From the NCBI GenBank assembly GCA_015060975.1, contig SUXI01000003.1:1-64000 (forward strand): DNA of 64,000 nucleotides, read 5' to 3'. The position numbers and the translations under genes are program-made. This document shows, one piece after another, positions 17,401-25,041 of this stretch (positions are counted from its first letter, which is position 1; every line of letters starts with the position of its first letter). The notes beneath the pieces were generated by a model. That model did no database searches, was not told where the DNA came from, and saw only the letters and a program-made list of their open reading frames with translations. The stretch is from Bacteroidales bacterium (GTDB lineage: Bacteria; Bacteroidota; Bacteroidia; Bacteroidales; Muribaculaceae).

Positions 17401-17402
17401 TT

Positions 17403-17699
17403 ATGCAAGAATTAGAATTTATACTCGATGTGGCTTGCTCTATTACTCGATGCAGTACAAGGCAAGCTAAAGGACGAGACAGACAGCAAAAATGTGTGTT
17501 TGCCCGGTTAATCTTCTTTGCTATTGCCACAGAAAACGGCACTCGTGATTACGTCGCCGTGTGGCATTTGAGACGCAATAGATCAACTGCTTATCACTAC
17601 AAAAAGCGTGTAGAAGATTTGTCGCAGTTTGATAAAGAATTTAATGTTTTACTCTCTAAAGCTCGTGAAAAGTATGCAAGACTTTGTAAATCCGTTTGA
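17403..17699 (+). CDS. DnaA C-terminal-like small DNA-binding protein
   Basis: The 98-residue protein contains ARLIFFAIATENGTRDYVAV followed by WHLRRNRSTAYHYKKRVEDL. This resembles domain IV of the replication initiator DnaA, where a helix-turn-helix and an RxHST signature bind the origin box; here the signature reads RRNRSTAYHY. The gene starts 3 nt after the helicase, which suggests a role in starting phage replication or in its control. It lacks any ATPase domain. Confidence 0.65.
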   Translation: MQELEFILDVACSITRCSTRQAKGRDRQQKCVFARLIFFAIATENGTRDYVAVWHLRRNRSTAYHYKKRVEDLSQFDKEFNVLLSKAREKYARLCKSV

Positions 17700-18030
17700 A
17701 TCTCTACGTTGTCCCGGAATCCCCGATAGTGACGTTATTAGAGATAAATTTGAAACTGTTACTGTCTATGATGACCGAAAGGAAATTGTTAAAATTCTCA
17801 TAGCCGATGCTGGCAATGGTCGTTTTGCTTTTGGCTACGATATCTATTTTCTCAATGGCAGAAACGCTAACAAGCTACCGTCGCTTGAAAATGGATATAG
17901 CACAACAGCGAATAATGCCGTGTTGTATTTTCTTGGTTACATAAAGAAATACGCCTCACGTTTTTCCGACAATGTAATAACTGAAGTAAATCGCCTTATC
18001 GGCCAATACTCGCAATCAACACTTTTTTAA
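17674..18030 (+). CDS. Conserved phage protein of unknown function
   Basis: I place the start at ATG 17674 (MQDFVNPFESLRCPGIP), giving 118 residues; the frame reaches back to 17629 but that part lies deep within the previous gene. The tail of the previous gene overlaps by 26 nt. The sequence has GYDIYFLNGRNANKLPSLEN and a C-terminal helix (NAVLYFLGYIKKYASRF). I recognise no family. Its position between replication and regulatory genes suggests an early gene. Confidence 0.6.
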   Translation: MQDFVNPFESLRCPGIPDSDVIRDKFETVTVYDDRKEIVKILIADAGNGRFAFGYDIYFLNGRNANKLPSLENGYSTTANNAVLYFLGYIKKYASRFSDNVITEVNRLIGQYSQSTLF

Positions 18031-18051
18031 TAATAACAATTTTTTTTACCA

Positions 18052-18582
18052 ATGAATGAATTAACTATTGCACGTATCAACAATGTTGATATCGTTTCGA
18101 CCGTCAATGATGGAGAAACATTGGTGCCTATCAAACCAATTTGTACCGCTATTGGCATTGATTTTAAGAGCCAACACAACAGACTATCTTGTGATGAAAC
18201 GTTTAGTTCAGTTATGGTGCTACACACCACAACTGGAGCTGACGGCAAACAATATGAAATGGTGTGTTTGCCTTTGATGTACGTTTACTTATGGCTTGGT
18301 TCAATTAATCCGAAAAATGTGTCAGATGAAGCTCGACCATTCGTAAGTAAATATCGTATAGAATGTGCCAAGGCTCTTTATGCCCATTTTGCCGGGACCT
18401 CTAAACGTGAACATGAGCAGAATCAAATCGAAATCCGTTTGCTTGAAGAAATTAACGACCTTACTGAAGATATGCAACGAACTAAAAAACGAACTTCGAC
18501 AGAAGAAAGAAAGCCTGGCAAAACTCCGAACCGACCGTCTAAACCCACAACCAAGACTTTTTTAATGAAAAATAATTCTTAA
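18052..18582 (+). pseudogene. P22-type antirepressor N-domain protein, probable 3' frameshift
   Basis: Residues 1-125 match the P22 antirepressor N-terminal domain: VPIKPICTAIGIDFKSQHNR, then LPLMYVYLWLGSINPKNV and the FVSKYRIECAKALYAHF helix. Such proteins bind and switch off phage repressors. After about 18480 the frame gives an odd basic tail. In the next frame the same DNA reads NELRQKKESLAKLRTDRLN and ends with NPQPRLF at 18565, which is the normal tail of this family. The switch lies at the six-A run 18483-18488. Either a base was lost or gained there, or ribosomes slip. Confidence 0.7.
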
Positions 18583-18587
18583 ATCAC

Positions 18588-18618
18588 TTTGATATTAAAA
18601 TTAATATCATTATCTTTG
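18588..18618 (+). promoter_or_regulatory. Promoter and operator of hicAB system 1
   Basis: TTTG (18588-18591), 19-nt gap, TATCTTTG (18611-18618). The gap holds the palindrome GATATTAA-AA-TTAATATC (18591-18608), exactly where a HicB repressor would block the polymerase. Confidence 0.7.
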
Positions 18619-18642
18619 TATCGGAAATCAAACAGAGAGCAT

Positions 18643-18831
18643 ATGAAATATAGTGAATTACATCGTCTCCTCCGTAAAAATGGGTGCTACCCTACAGGAG
18701 AAACGCAAGCAGGACATCCTCTGTGGTTTAGTCCTAAAACCGGGAAAGAGTTTACAACAAGCCACCACGAAAAACAAGAAGTTGCAACAGGAACTCTTAA
18801 AAGCATAAAAAGAATGGCAGGGATTAACTAA
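18643..18831 (+). CDS. hicA: HicA-type toxin, system 1
   Basis: I choose ATG 18643 (MKYSELHRLLRKNGCY), which gives 62 residues, the size of HicA; the frame upstream overlaps the promoter. HicA is a small double-stranded-RNA-binding fold that cuts mRNA. The catalytic His stands in AGHPLWFSP, where many relatives have GSH. HEKQEVATGTLKSIKRMAGI is the usual C-terminal helix. It is followed 44 nt later by a HicB antitoxin. It may keep the prophage in the cell or act against other phages. Confidence 0.85.
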   Translation: MKYSELHRLLRKNGCYPTGETQAGHPLWFSPKTGKEFTTSHHEKQEVATGTLKSIKRMAGIN

Positions 18832-18875
18832 TCCCTCCATTCAATTAAATTGTTAATACTAAAAATGATATTGAT

Positions 18876-19283
18876 ATGAAAAATGTTAGAATTTTTATTG
18901 AAAGAGCTTCTGACGGTACTTATAGCGCTTATATGCCTGATGATGACCGTTTGGATTACGGTGTTTGTGGTACAGGTTCTTCAGCAGAAGAAGCCATCGC
19001 TGATATAAAAGCTGCATATCAAGGAATGAAAGAACACTATGAGGCAAAAGGAAAGGATTTTGAGGAGATAAATATGTTATTCAGTTATGATGTATCTTCT
19101 TTTCTTGCTTATTATAGTAGTAAGCTTTCTCTCGCCGGGTTGGAAAAAATTACCGGTGTAGCTCAAGGACAGTTGTCGCATTATGTCACAGGTCGTAGAA
19201 ATCCAAGCGCAAAAACACGTGCTAAAATTGAAGCAGCATTACATAATTTTGCTAAAGATTTAAGCCAAGTCCATCTCGTTTGA
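18876..19283 (+). CDS. hicB: HicB-type antitoxin with helix-turn-helix, system 1
   Basis: The 135-residue protein has the HicB fold in its first half (ERASDGTYSAYMPDDDRLDY, then GTGSSAEEAIADIKAAYQGM) and an XRE-like DNA-binding half (LAGLEKITGVAQGQLSHYVT). The first half covers the toxin, the second should bind the palindrome in the promoter at 18591-18608 and repress the operon. The length and domain order are normal. It ends before a terminator at 19317. Confidence 0.9.
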   Translation: MKNVRIFIERASDGTYSAYMPDDDRLDYGVCGTGSSAEEAIADIKAAYQGMKEHYEAKGKDFEEINMLFSYDVSSFLAYYSSKLSLAGLEKITGVAQGQLSHYVTGRRNPSAKTRAKIEAALHNFAKDLSQVHLV

Positions 19284-19316
19284 TTTCCAATATAACGATG
19301 TATTCAAGGACTTGCT

Positions 19317-19346
19317 AGGCGTGCCGAATGGTACGCCTTTTTTTTG
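19317..19346 (+). terminator. Terminator of hicAB system 1
   Basis: AGGCGTGCC (19317-19325) pairs with GGTACGCCT (19330-19338), one mismatch, followed by eight T. Confidence 0.8.
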
Positions 19347-19384
19347 TGCATCGAGCTTTTGTTATAGCCTACTTCAAAATTACT

Positions 19385-19421
19385 TATTAGCCTTTAATTC
19401 ACTGAAATTTACTATATTTGC
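19385..19421 (+). promoter_or_regulatory. Promoter of the AbiH gene, duplicated at 20444
   Basis: The -7 element TATATTTG is at 19413-19420. The 37 nt from TATTAGCCTTTAATTC on match 20444-20480 with four differences. No good TTTG at -33 is seen in either copy, so an activator or another sigma contact may be needed. Confidence 0.6.
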
Positions 19422-19447
19422 ACAAATGATTAATTATATATAATGCC

Positions 19448-20386
19448 ATGGAAAAGAATGTTTTTATAATTGGGAATGGATTTGACCTTGACTTAGGTTG
19501 GAAAACAAGCTTTTCAAATTTTGCGTATAGTCGATATTGGAGTCAAATAGGTAAAGGACTTCTATTTTATTATTTAGAAGAAAATAAAAATGCAAAAGCG
19601 TGGTTTGATTTAGAAGCTTTGTTGGGGAGATTTGGCACTGATAGAATTAATGAGACGGTACCAGGATATAATATATCCTCTTCAATGGATGATAAAATAA
19701 CATTTAAATCATTAAAAATACAGTTGAAAGAATATCTTGAGGACGAACAAAGCCGTCAGATTAATAAAAGCTCATCAGCAGTAAAGGTATTTAAGGCAAT
19801 CATAAAAAATGGTTATTTTTCATCGATATACTCGTTCAATTATACAGACTTAAAAAGTATTGCAGAAAAAATAGAACCGGGGTTGTCATCATTATTTGGG
19901 TATGAACATGTTCATGGATCTATAGCAGATGATACAATAATACTCGGCACTAATGCAGAAATAGAGATTGATGAAAACTATCTATTTCTGCGAAAGGTAA
20001 ATGATCCCAATTATTCATCACATAATATTAAATATGACTTATTTGAAGCGAATCATATTGTAATATTTGGTCATTCATTAAGTAAAAATGATTATCATTT
20101 CTTTGAGGATTTTTTTCGAAAACAGTGTGATGGTCAAATGCAAAGGATAAATGCAAAAAAAATAACAATATTTACATATGATGAATATTCTCGCACAGCA
20201 ATAATTGAACATTTGCGTAAAATGAATTTAGGTAGGGTAGAAGCTTTATTTTCTCAGAATGATCTTAAGATTATTTGTACAAATGGAATAAATGATAAAG
20301 AGATTGATGAATTTGTTTCATATTTGAATGAGAATTCATTGGATAAAGAAAATGAAATGTATGATAGATTAGAACTTGAACTTTAG
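19448..20386 (+). CDS. AbiH-family abortive infection protein
   Basis: The 312-residue protein begins with FIIGNGFDLDLGWKTSFSNF, the hallmark of the AbiH family, a branch of SIR2-like proteins. YEHVHGS near 155 and HIVIFGHSLSKNDYHFF near 200 are the conserved His and the last nucleotide-binding part. AbiH was found as a lactococcal phage-defence gene; related SIR2-like proteins act on NAD, but enzymatic activity is not known for AbiH. The gene stands alone behind its own promoter, with AT content higher than its neighbours, which suggests a recent arrival as a defence cargo of the prophage. Confidence 0.85.
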   Translation: MEKNVFIIGNGFDLDLGWKTSFSNFAYSRYWSQIGKGLLFYYLEENKNAKAWFDLEALLGRFGTDRINETVPGYNISSSMDDKITFKSLKIQLKEYLEDEQSRQINKSSSAVKVFKAIIKNGYFSSIYSFNYTDLKSIAEKIEPGLSSLFGYEHVHGSIADDTIILGTNAEIEIDENYLFLRKVNDPNYSSHNIKYDLFEANHIVIFGHSLSKNDYHFFEDFFRKQCDGQMQRINAKKITIFTYDEYSRTAIIEHLRKMNLGRVEALFSQNDLKIICTNGINDKEIDEFVSYLNENSLDKENEMYDRLELEL

Positions 20387-20443
20387 GAATGTATAATTTG
20401 ACATGTAATAATAAAGATGATGTCTTAATTTGTATATATTTCC

Positions 20444-20480
20444 TATTAGCCTTTAATTCGCTGAAATTGATTATCTTTGC
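20444..20480 (+). promoter_or_regulatory. Promoter of the nuclease-SIR2 operon, duplicate of 19385
   Basis: The -7 element TATCTTTG is at 20472-20479. The upstream TATTAGCCTTTAATTC block is identical to that before AbiH, which suggests common control of both genes. Confidence 0.6.
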
Positions 20481-20592
20481 GAAAGTTTAATATTTTTAGC
20501 TATTAATATCCTTAGCTTTATAGCAATCGATTTTGGAGAATATGCAGTGTAGAACAAGAGAATCTAGAAGGTCTAAATTTAGTTAACATATA

Positions 20593-21942
20593 ATGGAAAG
20601 TAATAATCACATTGGGTCTTATACGATTTTAGAAGAAAGAATATATGATATTCTTAAACAGAATGGAGCCTCTGATATTAAACGAAATGAAAAATTTACA
20701 TTTTATGGTGGTTTTTATGTCGCTGATTATTATTTACCAAAAGGTTGTAAGAAACTCAATATAGAACCCAATACAGCAATAGAAATAAAATATAGGTTAT
20801 TATTTGATTCTATTGATAGAATCTGTTATCGGGTAAAAAAAACTAAAATTAAGAATTTAATAATCATATACAACGAAAAACTTCGTGGAGTTTCAACAGA
20901 GATTGATTCTAAATTAAATAATTTAAATGTTATAATTAAGGAATTTTCTCAATTTAAAATTTTAGGACACGAAATAGATGAAGCGGCAAATAAGTATAAA
21001 GACTTACCACTTAGAGAACTTTCAGAACAGCGATTGAACATAACTAAAACAAATTCACAAATATCGACAATAGACCGTCTCAAATTCTCATTAAAAAACT
21101 TTCGTTCGACATTAATTCTTGGAGCTGGAGTTAGTATTAGTGCAGATTCAGCAGATTGGAATACGTTGTTAAAAAAATTAATTGAATCTCCTAAGCAAAT
21201 TCCTTTAACCGACTATTGTTTTGATGAGATAAGAACATATTGCCACGATTCATCTCTTATATTGGGCAGGTTCTTAATGGAATCTTGGAGGCTTCCTGAT
21301 GGGCATTTTGATAAAGATATATTGGAGATATTTCGTAATTGCATTTATCCGAATAATGAAAATAATAGTTCTGATTTAATAAAAGAGATCGCTAAATTGG
21401 TTGAACGATTCCACCCTAAAAAAAATGACTATGCATGTATTGAAAGTATTATTACATATAATTATGATGATAGAATAGAACATGCATTAACAAATTTGAA
21501 AATTGATTGTTATCCTGTTTATGGGAATAACACGCCAAAGCCTAAATCTATACCAGTTTATCATGTGCATGGCATTTTGCCATTTAATAAAAATAATAGT
21601 TATGTATTTCCTATTCTATCGGAAGAAAGCTATCACCAATTATACAAAAATACATATAATTGGTCGACAGTTCATACTTTACATGCTTTGATGCGAAATA
21701 CATGCCTATTAATTGGACTCTCGATGTCAGATCCAAACTTAAGACGATTACTAGAATTTGCGGCATCTGAAAGTGAAGGAGAACCTAGACATTTTGTATT
21801 TCTAAAAAGAGAAAAATTTAACAATATAAGGACTCAAAATTATGTTGAAGATCGTCAAACAAAAATCATGGAGCAACTTGGTCTCAATGTCATTTGGATT
21901 AATGATTTTAAAGAAATACCTGAAATAATAAAAAGTATTTAA
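20593..21942 (+). CDS. Nuclease-like plus SIR2 domain protein, candidate defence gene
   Basis: The 449 residues split in two. Residues 1-110 resemble a restriction-nuclease-like fold: a conserved GFYVADYYLP Asp followed by AIEIKYRLLF, whose E-x-K fits a PD-(D/E)xK core. Residues 165-449 are a SIR2 domain: LILGAGVSISADSADW (nucleotide loop, about 174), YNYDDRIEHAL, VYHVHGILPF (catalytic-type His, about 323) and LLIGLSMSDPNLRRLL. SIR2 effectors of phage defence deplete NAD on infection. The nuclease-like part may sense or cut foreign DNA. Two small genes follow at 13 and 15 nt. Confidence 0.8.
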   Translation: MESNNHIGSYTILEERIYDILKQNGASDIKRNEKFTFYGGFYVADYYLPKGCKKLNIEPNTAIEIKYRLLFDSIDRICYRVKKTKIKNLIIIYNEKLRGVSTEIDSKLNNLNVIIKEFSQFKILGHEIDEAANKYKDLPLRELSEQRLNITKTNSQISTIDRLKFSLKNFRSTLILGAGVSISADSADWNTLLKKLIESPKQIPLTDYCFDEIRTYCHDSSLILGRFLMESWRLPDGHFDKDILEIFRNCIYPNNENNSSDLIKEIAKLVERFHPKKNDYACIESIITYNYDDRIEHALTNLKIDCYPVYGNNTPKPKSIPVYHVHGILPFNKNNSYVFPILSEESYHQLYKNTYNWSTVHTLHALMRNTCLLIGLSMSDPNLRRLLEFAASESEGEPRHFVFLKREKFNNIRTQNYVEDRQTKIMEQLGLNVIWINDFKEIPEIIKSI

Positions 21943-21954
21943 TATCTTAAACTT

Positions 21955-22413
21955 ATGTGTAAACTAAAATTAATGATTATCGGCATAATTGCCATTGCGT
22001 TGAATTCGTGTGTTTCTGTACCGAAATTCGAACAATACGTTGGATTTATTGATTATGCAAAAATTACAGACGAATACAATGTTTTTGTTACTGAAGCCAA
22101 TTCCGTTAGCTTTGAATATTCACCTGTTGGGAGTATTGATGTTACCGAGATTTCAGGTATGAAAGAGGTTCCTGTCGTTTCTTCAGTTCCTTCCGATACT
22201 ATTAAATCTTCGGTGAAAAGCGCCAAGGGGTATTCAAAAACAAAATCATTATACGTTCTTGCCACTCCTGAATCTGCTGTTTGTTTTGCTGCTAAAAAAG
22301 CTAAAGAGATGGGAGGAACCGGAATTATCAACTTAGATATTCTATTTACTGTTCAGAATAATAGACCTGCTTATGTTGTTTCCGGAATGGTTATTAAACG
22401 AAAATTTAAATAA
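21955..22413 (+). CDS. Small lipoprotein
   Basis: The 152-residue protein has a lipoprotein signal (IIGIIAIALNSC, Cys19). The mature part ends in a domain with VCFAAKKAKEMGGTGIINL, like the alanine-rich helix-then-strand of YbjQ/metal-binding-like repeat proteins, but the match is weak. It lies 13 nt after the SIR2 gene and 15 nt before the exonuclease, so it is in that operon. Outer-membrane or periplasmic location is expected. Its role in a prophage could be lysogenic conversion or surface exclusion; this is only inference. Confidence 0.65.
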   Translation: MCKLKLMIIGIIAIALNSCVSVPKFEQYVGFIDYAKITDEYNVFVTEANSVSFEYSPVGSIDVTEISGMKEVPVVSSVPSDTIKSSVKSAKGYSKTKSLYVLATPESAVCFAAKKAKEMGGTGIINLDILFTVQNNRPAYVVSGMVIKRKFK

Positions 22414-22427
22414 ATGAATTCTTTTCT

Positions 22428-23276
22428 ATGAATATTCCTGATTTTGTCGCAATCGATTTTGAACTATTCACACCTGAATATACCAGTGCGTGTGCAATAG
22501 GTATTGTTAGAGTGATTAATCGCAATATCACTCAAAAATTTTATTCATTGATTAATCCTATCCCGGATAATCGAGAGTTTAACAACTCGGTCGTGCATGG
22601 CATTACTGCTGATATGCTTGTCGATGCTCCAACATTCAAAGAATTGTTCCCGGTTCTTCGTGATTTTATTGGCGACCTTCCTATTGTTTGCCACCAACGC
22701 AGTACTGATATAAATATCTTTGACCGTTGTATGGAGTATTACGGTTTGTCCGGAATTGATACAAATAACAACTTCTGTACCTATTCTCTTACGGAAAAAT
22801 CTTTGTCGGATTGTTGTAAACAATTCAACATCGAGCAAGGGTGTCATCACGATGCATTAGATGATGCAACAGCTTGTGCTAAAGTGTTCATTGCGATTCA
22901 AGGAAGTGTCATTGCTGAAACCTTTAAAGGCGGATTAAAAGCGGTATTCGCAAGCAGGTCAGATCGTAAATATGAACGTGCAACCCTTGACCAACTTTCA
23001 GATGACAAAGTAGAGAACAAAGCAACTCCATTTTTTCATGCGTCTGTCGTTATTACAGGCACATTTAATGCATATCCAAATCGCAACGATTTAGGCAAGT
23101 TAATCCAATCTCTCGGAGCAGATATTAATACTGCTATTTCAGGCAAAACTACGATTGTTGTCGTTGGCCAGGGAGCAGGTCCGGCAAAGATTAAAAAGAT
23201 CGAGGATCTGCGAGCCAAAGGCAATGACATCAGGATTATCTACGAGCCTGAATTGATTGAAATTTTAGGCAAATAA
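22428..23276 (+). CDS. DnaQ-like 3'-5' exonuclease with BRCT domain
   Basis: The 282-residue protein has a DEDDh exonuclease domain at 5-165: AIDFELFTPE (D, E), then VCHQRSTDINIFD and HHDALDDATACAKV (His and last Asp). A BRCT domain follows at about 205-282 (ASVVITGTFNAYPNRNDLGK, then LGADINTAISGKTTIVVVGQ). This pairing is found in Bacteroidetes exonucleases related to the epsilon subunit of DNA polymerase III. It would trim 3' ends and bind DNA nicks or ends through BRCT. It is the last gene of the SIR2 operon. Confidence 0.9.
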   Translation: MNIPDFVAIDFELFTPEYTSACAIGIVRVINRNITQKFYSLINPIPDNREFNNSVVHGITADMLVDAPTFKELFPVLRDFIGDLPIVCHQRSTDINIFDRCMEYYGLSGIDTNNNFCTYSLTEKSLSDCCKQFNIEQGCHHDALDDATACAKVFIAIQGSVIAETFKGGLKAVFASRSDRKYERATLDQLSDDKVENKATPFFHASVVITGTFNAYPNRNDLGKLIQSLGADINTAISGKTTIVVVGQGAGPAKIKKIEDLRAKGNDIRIIYEPELIEILGK

Positions 23277-23296
23277 TTTAATTATTAGCTCTTAAA

Positions 23297-23328
23297 TTTG
23301 GCTGTTACAAAAGTTTATACTACTTTTG
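23297..23328 (+). promoter_or_regulatory. Promoter of cassette leader A
   Basis: TTTG (23297-23300), 20-nt gap, TACTTTTG (23321-23328), a full consensus match. The gap and both boxes lie in an inverted repeat (ACAAAAGT 23308-23315, ACTTTTGT 23322-23329, extended by TTTGGCTGT and ACAGCTAAA), which may also end the upstream operon or bind a regulator. Confidence 0.65.
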
Positions 23329-23333
23329 TGACA

Positions 23334-23585
23334 GCTAAATCCTATAAGTGTGTATCACTTCCGTTGAGCAATCGGTTATTTGCTCGGACTTTCGGGCTTT
23401 TTTTATGCCTACATACTTTGGTAAGGAAGTTATCTTCCCAACCAAAATAGCCAAATAATACGGCTGTGTATCCAACTACTTTTTTGCTCCTCGGAGTGAT
23501 GCTTGTAGGGTTTAGCGACGGGATATGCAGCCGTTTTTCTGTATGTATTATTATTTTATTTTTTTAATGCTAAACTCTACAAGCA
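23334..23585 (+). ncRNA. Cassette leader A: structured RNA with crossing stems and start-site pairing
   Basis: The RNA should begin at the 5' arm GCTAAATCCTATAAG (23334-23348). This arm pairs with CTTGTAGGGTTTAGC (23502-23516) over 15 bp with two G-U pairs. A second stem, ACGGCTGTGTATCC (23460-23473) with GGATATGCAGCCGT (23521-23534), crosses the first and ends at a T-run. Local hairpins lie between (GAGCAA/TTGCTC; TTGG..GGAAG/CTTCC..CCAA). The bases just before the start codon, GCTAAACTCTACAAGC (23569-23584), can replace the 5' arm in pairing with the downstream arm (16 bp, one G-U). Leader B at 35238 repeats this plan with other bases. Confidence 0.7.
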
Positions 23586-23861
23586 ATGAAAGAAACAATT
23601 TCATTCCCGGCACAAGCCGAAACATTCCAATCGGTAATTGATTGGAACGCTCTTAAAAGTAATGTGGCAATTCTTGGCCACAAAGTGATTAACCTCGTAG
23701 CAAGCGAAACTTTTTGCATGTGTGTCGCTGGGGCATCTGCTCTCGGTTCTTGGATCTATATCCTCACCGACCACCCAGTGCGTTTTGCTGTAACCACTGC
23801 CATTGCGTGTATCGCTCTCGCTCGCACTATCGTTCCTATGGCGAAAGGAGGTGAACAATGA
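23586..23861 (+). CDS. Small two-helix membrane protein, first gene of cassette A (holin-like)
   Basis: The 91-residue protein has two hydrophobic stretches (FCMCVAGASALGSWIYILT and VRFAVTTAIACIALARTIVP) after an amphipathic start, MKETISFPAQAETFQSVIDW. The same start pattern (MKEA...AETIQPIISW) opens the first gene of cassette B. Two helices, small size and phage origin would fit a holin, but no family is recognised. The start codon follows directly on RNA that can pair with the leader, so its translation is probably controlled. It overlaps the next gene by 4 nt. Confidence 0.65.
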   Translation: MKETISFPAQAETFQSVIDWNALKSNVAILGHKVINLVASETFCMCVAGASALGSWIYILTDHPVRFAVTTAIACIALARTIVPMAKGGEQ

Positions 23862-24205
23862 AAAGATTTATTGATCGTGTTACCGTTTACGCAGCCAACA
23901 CAAAGACAAAGAAAGGTAAGGAATTTGCAGAGTATATAAAACGATTTTTTCGTTGCGCTTTAGTTGATGAACCCGCTTGTAACGAGCTCTACCGTTCCAT
24001 CAGGAATACGGTAGATAATCTTAACAAGAAATATCCTCTTTCAATTCCGTATAAAATTGACTCTTTTTCTCGGTACTCTTTTAGAATTTACATTGACAAT
24101 GGTAATGTAAATTCTAATACGATTGCTTTAATCGATACTGTGCCGGTGCTTGACGTACTTGATGACCATCACCCTTATTTTGAGGAAGGAGGACAAGATG
24201 AATAG
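23858..24205 (+). CDS. Cassette A second gene, unknown
   Basis: The 115-residue protein has a basic N-terminal part (RVTVYAANTKTKKGKEFAEY) and an acidic end. It has no membrane helix and no family I recognise. ATGA overlap with the gene before and an 8-nt overlap with the gene after show translational coupling. Cassette B lacks this gene, so it is an optional member. Confidence 0.6.
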   Translation: MKRFIDRVTVYAANTKTKKGKEFAEYIKRFFRCALVDEPACNELYRSIRNTVDNLNKKYPLSIPYKIDSFSRYSFRIYIDNGNVNSNTIALIDTVPVLDVLDDHHPYFEEGGQDE

Positions 24206-24413
24206 GATTATAACAGAATCGCCCAACGGACTGAAAGTCGCTATAACAGCATATCGCGATGGTGAGGGCGAAATCGAGACAACCAACAACATTGGCAAGA
24301 AATGGTATTTGTGGCTTGACCACATCGAAGATATTGTTTTTATCGCTGATGTACTTAATGACTATATTGCAGAACATAACTTAAGAAAGGAGGCTGACAA
24401 TGGCGAAAAATAA
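24198..24413 (+). CDS. Cassette A third gene, paralogue of 35730
   Basis: I take ATG 24198 (MNRIITESPNGLKVAIT), giving 71 residues, because the paralogue in cassette B starts at the same point. The end ADVLNDYIAEHNLRKEADNG is identical in both; the middle differs. The gene overlaps both neighbours. The fold is probably alpha/beta and soluble. Function unknown. Confidence 0.65.
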   Translation: MNRIITESPNGLKVAITAYRDGEGEIETTNNIGKKWYLWLDHIEDIVFIADVLNDYIAEHNLRKEADNGEK

Positions 24414-24645
24414 AGAAATAAAAGGCTTGGCTCTTATCGTTGCTCAATACTTGGCCAACTATGAGCCGGCTGAAAATCCTAACGATATGGGTATGGTGAT
24501 TCGTTCTACCGAGGAAATTATCACCGACCTTGCCGACATGGCAGATCTCAACGCAAATGTAGTGGCAAATGTAATGCTCGATATGGGCTATACGGTGGTG
24601 TTCTTGCGTGATGGACTCCATGGTTGGGCTATGAAGCCCCGATAA
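24400..24645 (+). CDS. Cassette A last gene, 96 percent identical to 35938
   Basis: The 81-residue protein differs from its copy in cassette B at three positions (Met/Thr, Ile/Val, Leu/Arg). It is helical (IKGLALIVAQYLANYEPAE, DLADMADLNANVVANVMLDM) and could be a small winged-helix or adaptor protein. ITDLADMADLNANVVANVM resembles a helix-turn-helix. The 14-nt overlap with the preceding gene is kept in both copies. Confidence 0.65.
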   Translation: MAKNKEIKGLALIVAQYLANYEPAENPNDMGMVIRSTEEIITDLADMADLNANVVANVMLDMGYTVVFLRDGLHGWAMKPR

Positions 24646-24683
24646 CCGGACTATTCAAACCAATAGTTTTTACATTTTTTTCT

Positions 24684-24723
24684 CCGGGTTCAATCGCTTG
24701 TGAAAGCCGTTGAACTCGGTTTT
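24684..24723 (+). terminator. Terminator of cassette A
   Basis: CCGGGTTCAA (24684-24693) pairs with TTGAACTCGG (24710-24719), one G-U, followed by TTTTC. The loop contains CTTGTGAAAG, also present in the loop of the terminator after the large terminase. Confidence 0.8.
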
Positions 24724-24765
24724 CTTATAAAAAATGTTTTTTGAGCAAAATAATTGCTTATTTAT

Positions 24766-24796
24766 TTTGTTATTAGTAGTAAAATTACTACCTTTG
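24766..24796 (+). promoter_or_regulatory. Promoter and operator of hicAB system 2
   Basis: TTTG (24766-24769), 19-nt gap, TACCTTTG (24789-24796). The palindrome GTAGTAA-AA-TTACTAC (24776-24791) fills the gap, the same plan as in system 1 but with another sequence, so each HicB should see only its own operator. Confidence 0.75.
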
Positions 24797-24824
24797 AATT
24801 GTCAAACAAAAACATTAACGAGTA

Positions 24825-25019
24825 ATGAAGAAATACAAAGTAAAGGAAGTAATTAAAATGCTTGAGGAAGATGGCTGGGTAAAAATCTCACAGAAAGGAA
24901 GCCATAGACAATTCAAGCATCCAACGAAAAAAGGTCGTGTTACAGTAAACGGCGCAAGTAAAGACAATTTAAGTCAGTTTTTATTAAACAGTATTTGGAA
25001 ACAAGCAGGGTGGCGATAA
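24825..25019 (+). CDS. hicA: HicA toxin, system 2
   Basis: The 64-residue protein is a standard HicA (YcfA-like) mRNA interferase: VIKMLEEDGWVKISQKGSHR with the catalytic His in GSHRQF, and HPTKKGRVTVNG. It differs strongly from the HicA at 18643. It lies 28 nt downstream of its promoter and 22 nt before hicB. Confidence 0.92.
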   Translation: MKKYKVKEVIKMLEEDGWVKISQKGSHRQFKHPTKKGRVTVNGASKDNLSQFLLNSIWKQAGWR

Positions 25020-25041
25020 GCCACCTTGCAAAAAAAATAAA

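Larger units (their letters stand above)
24198..24723 (+). repeat. Duplicated segment, copy A (with 35730-36264)
   Basis: This stretch and 35730-36264 match along two genes and the shared terminator. Identity rises from left to right and is nearly complete in the last gene and the hairpin. It suggests a duplication that was later renewed by gene conversion at the 3' side. Confidence 0.8.

Noticed and set aside
24684-24719. tRNA-like T-arm in the cassette terminator (GGTTCAA)
   Set aside because: No acceptor, D- or anticodon arm surrounds it, and the bases are explained by the terminator stem.
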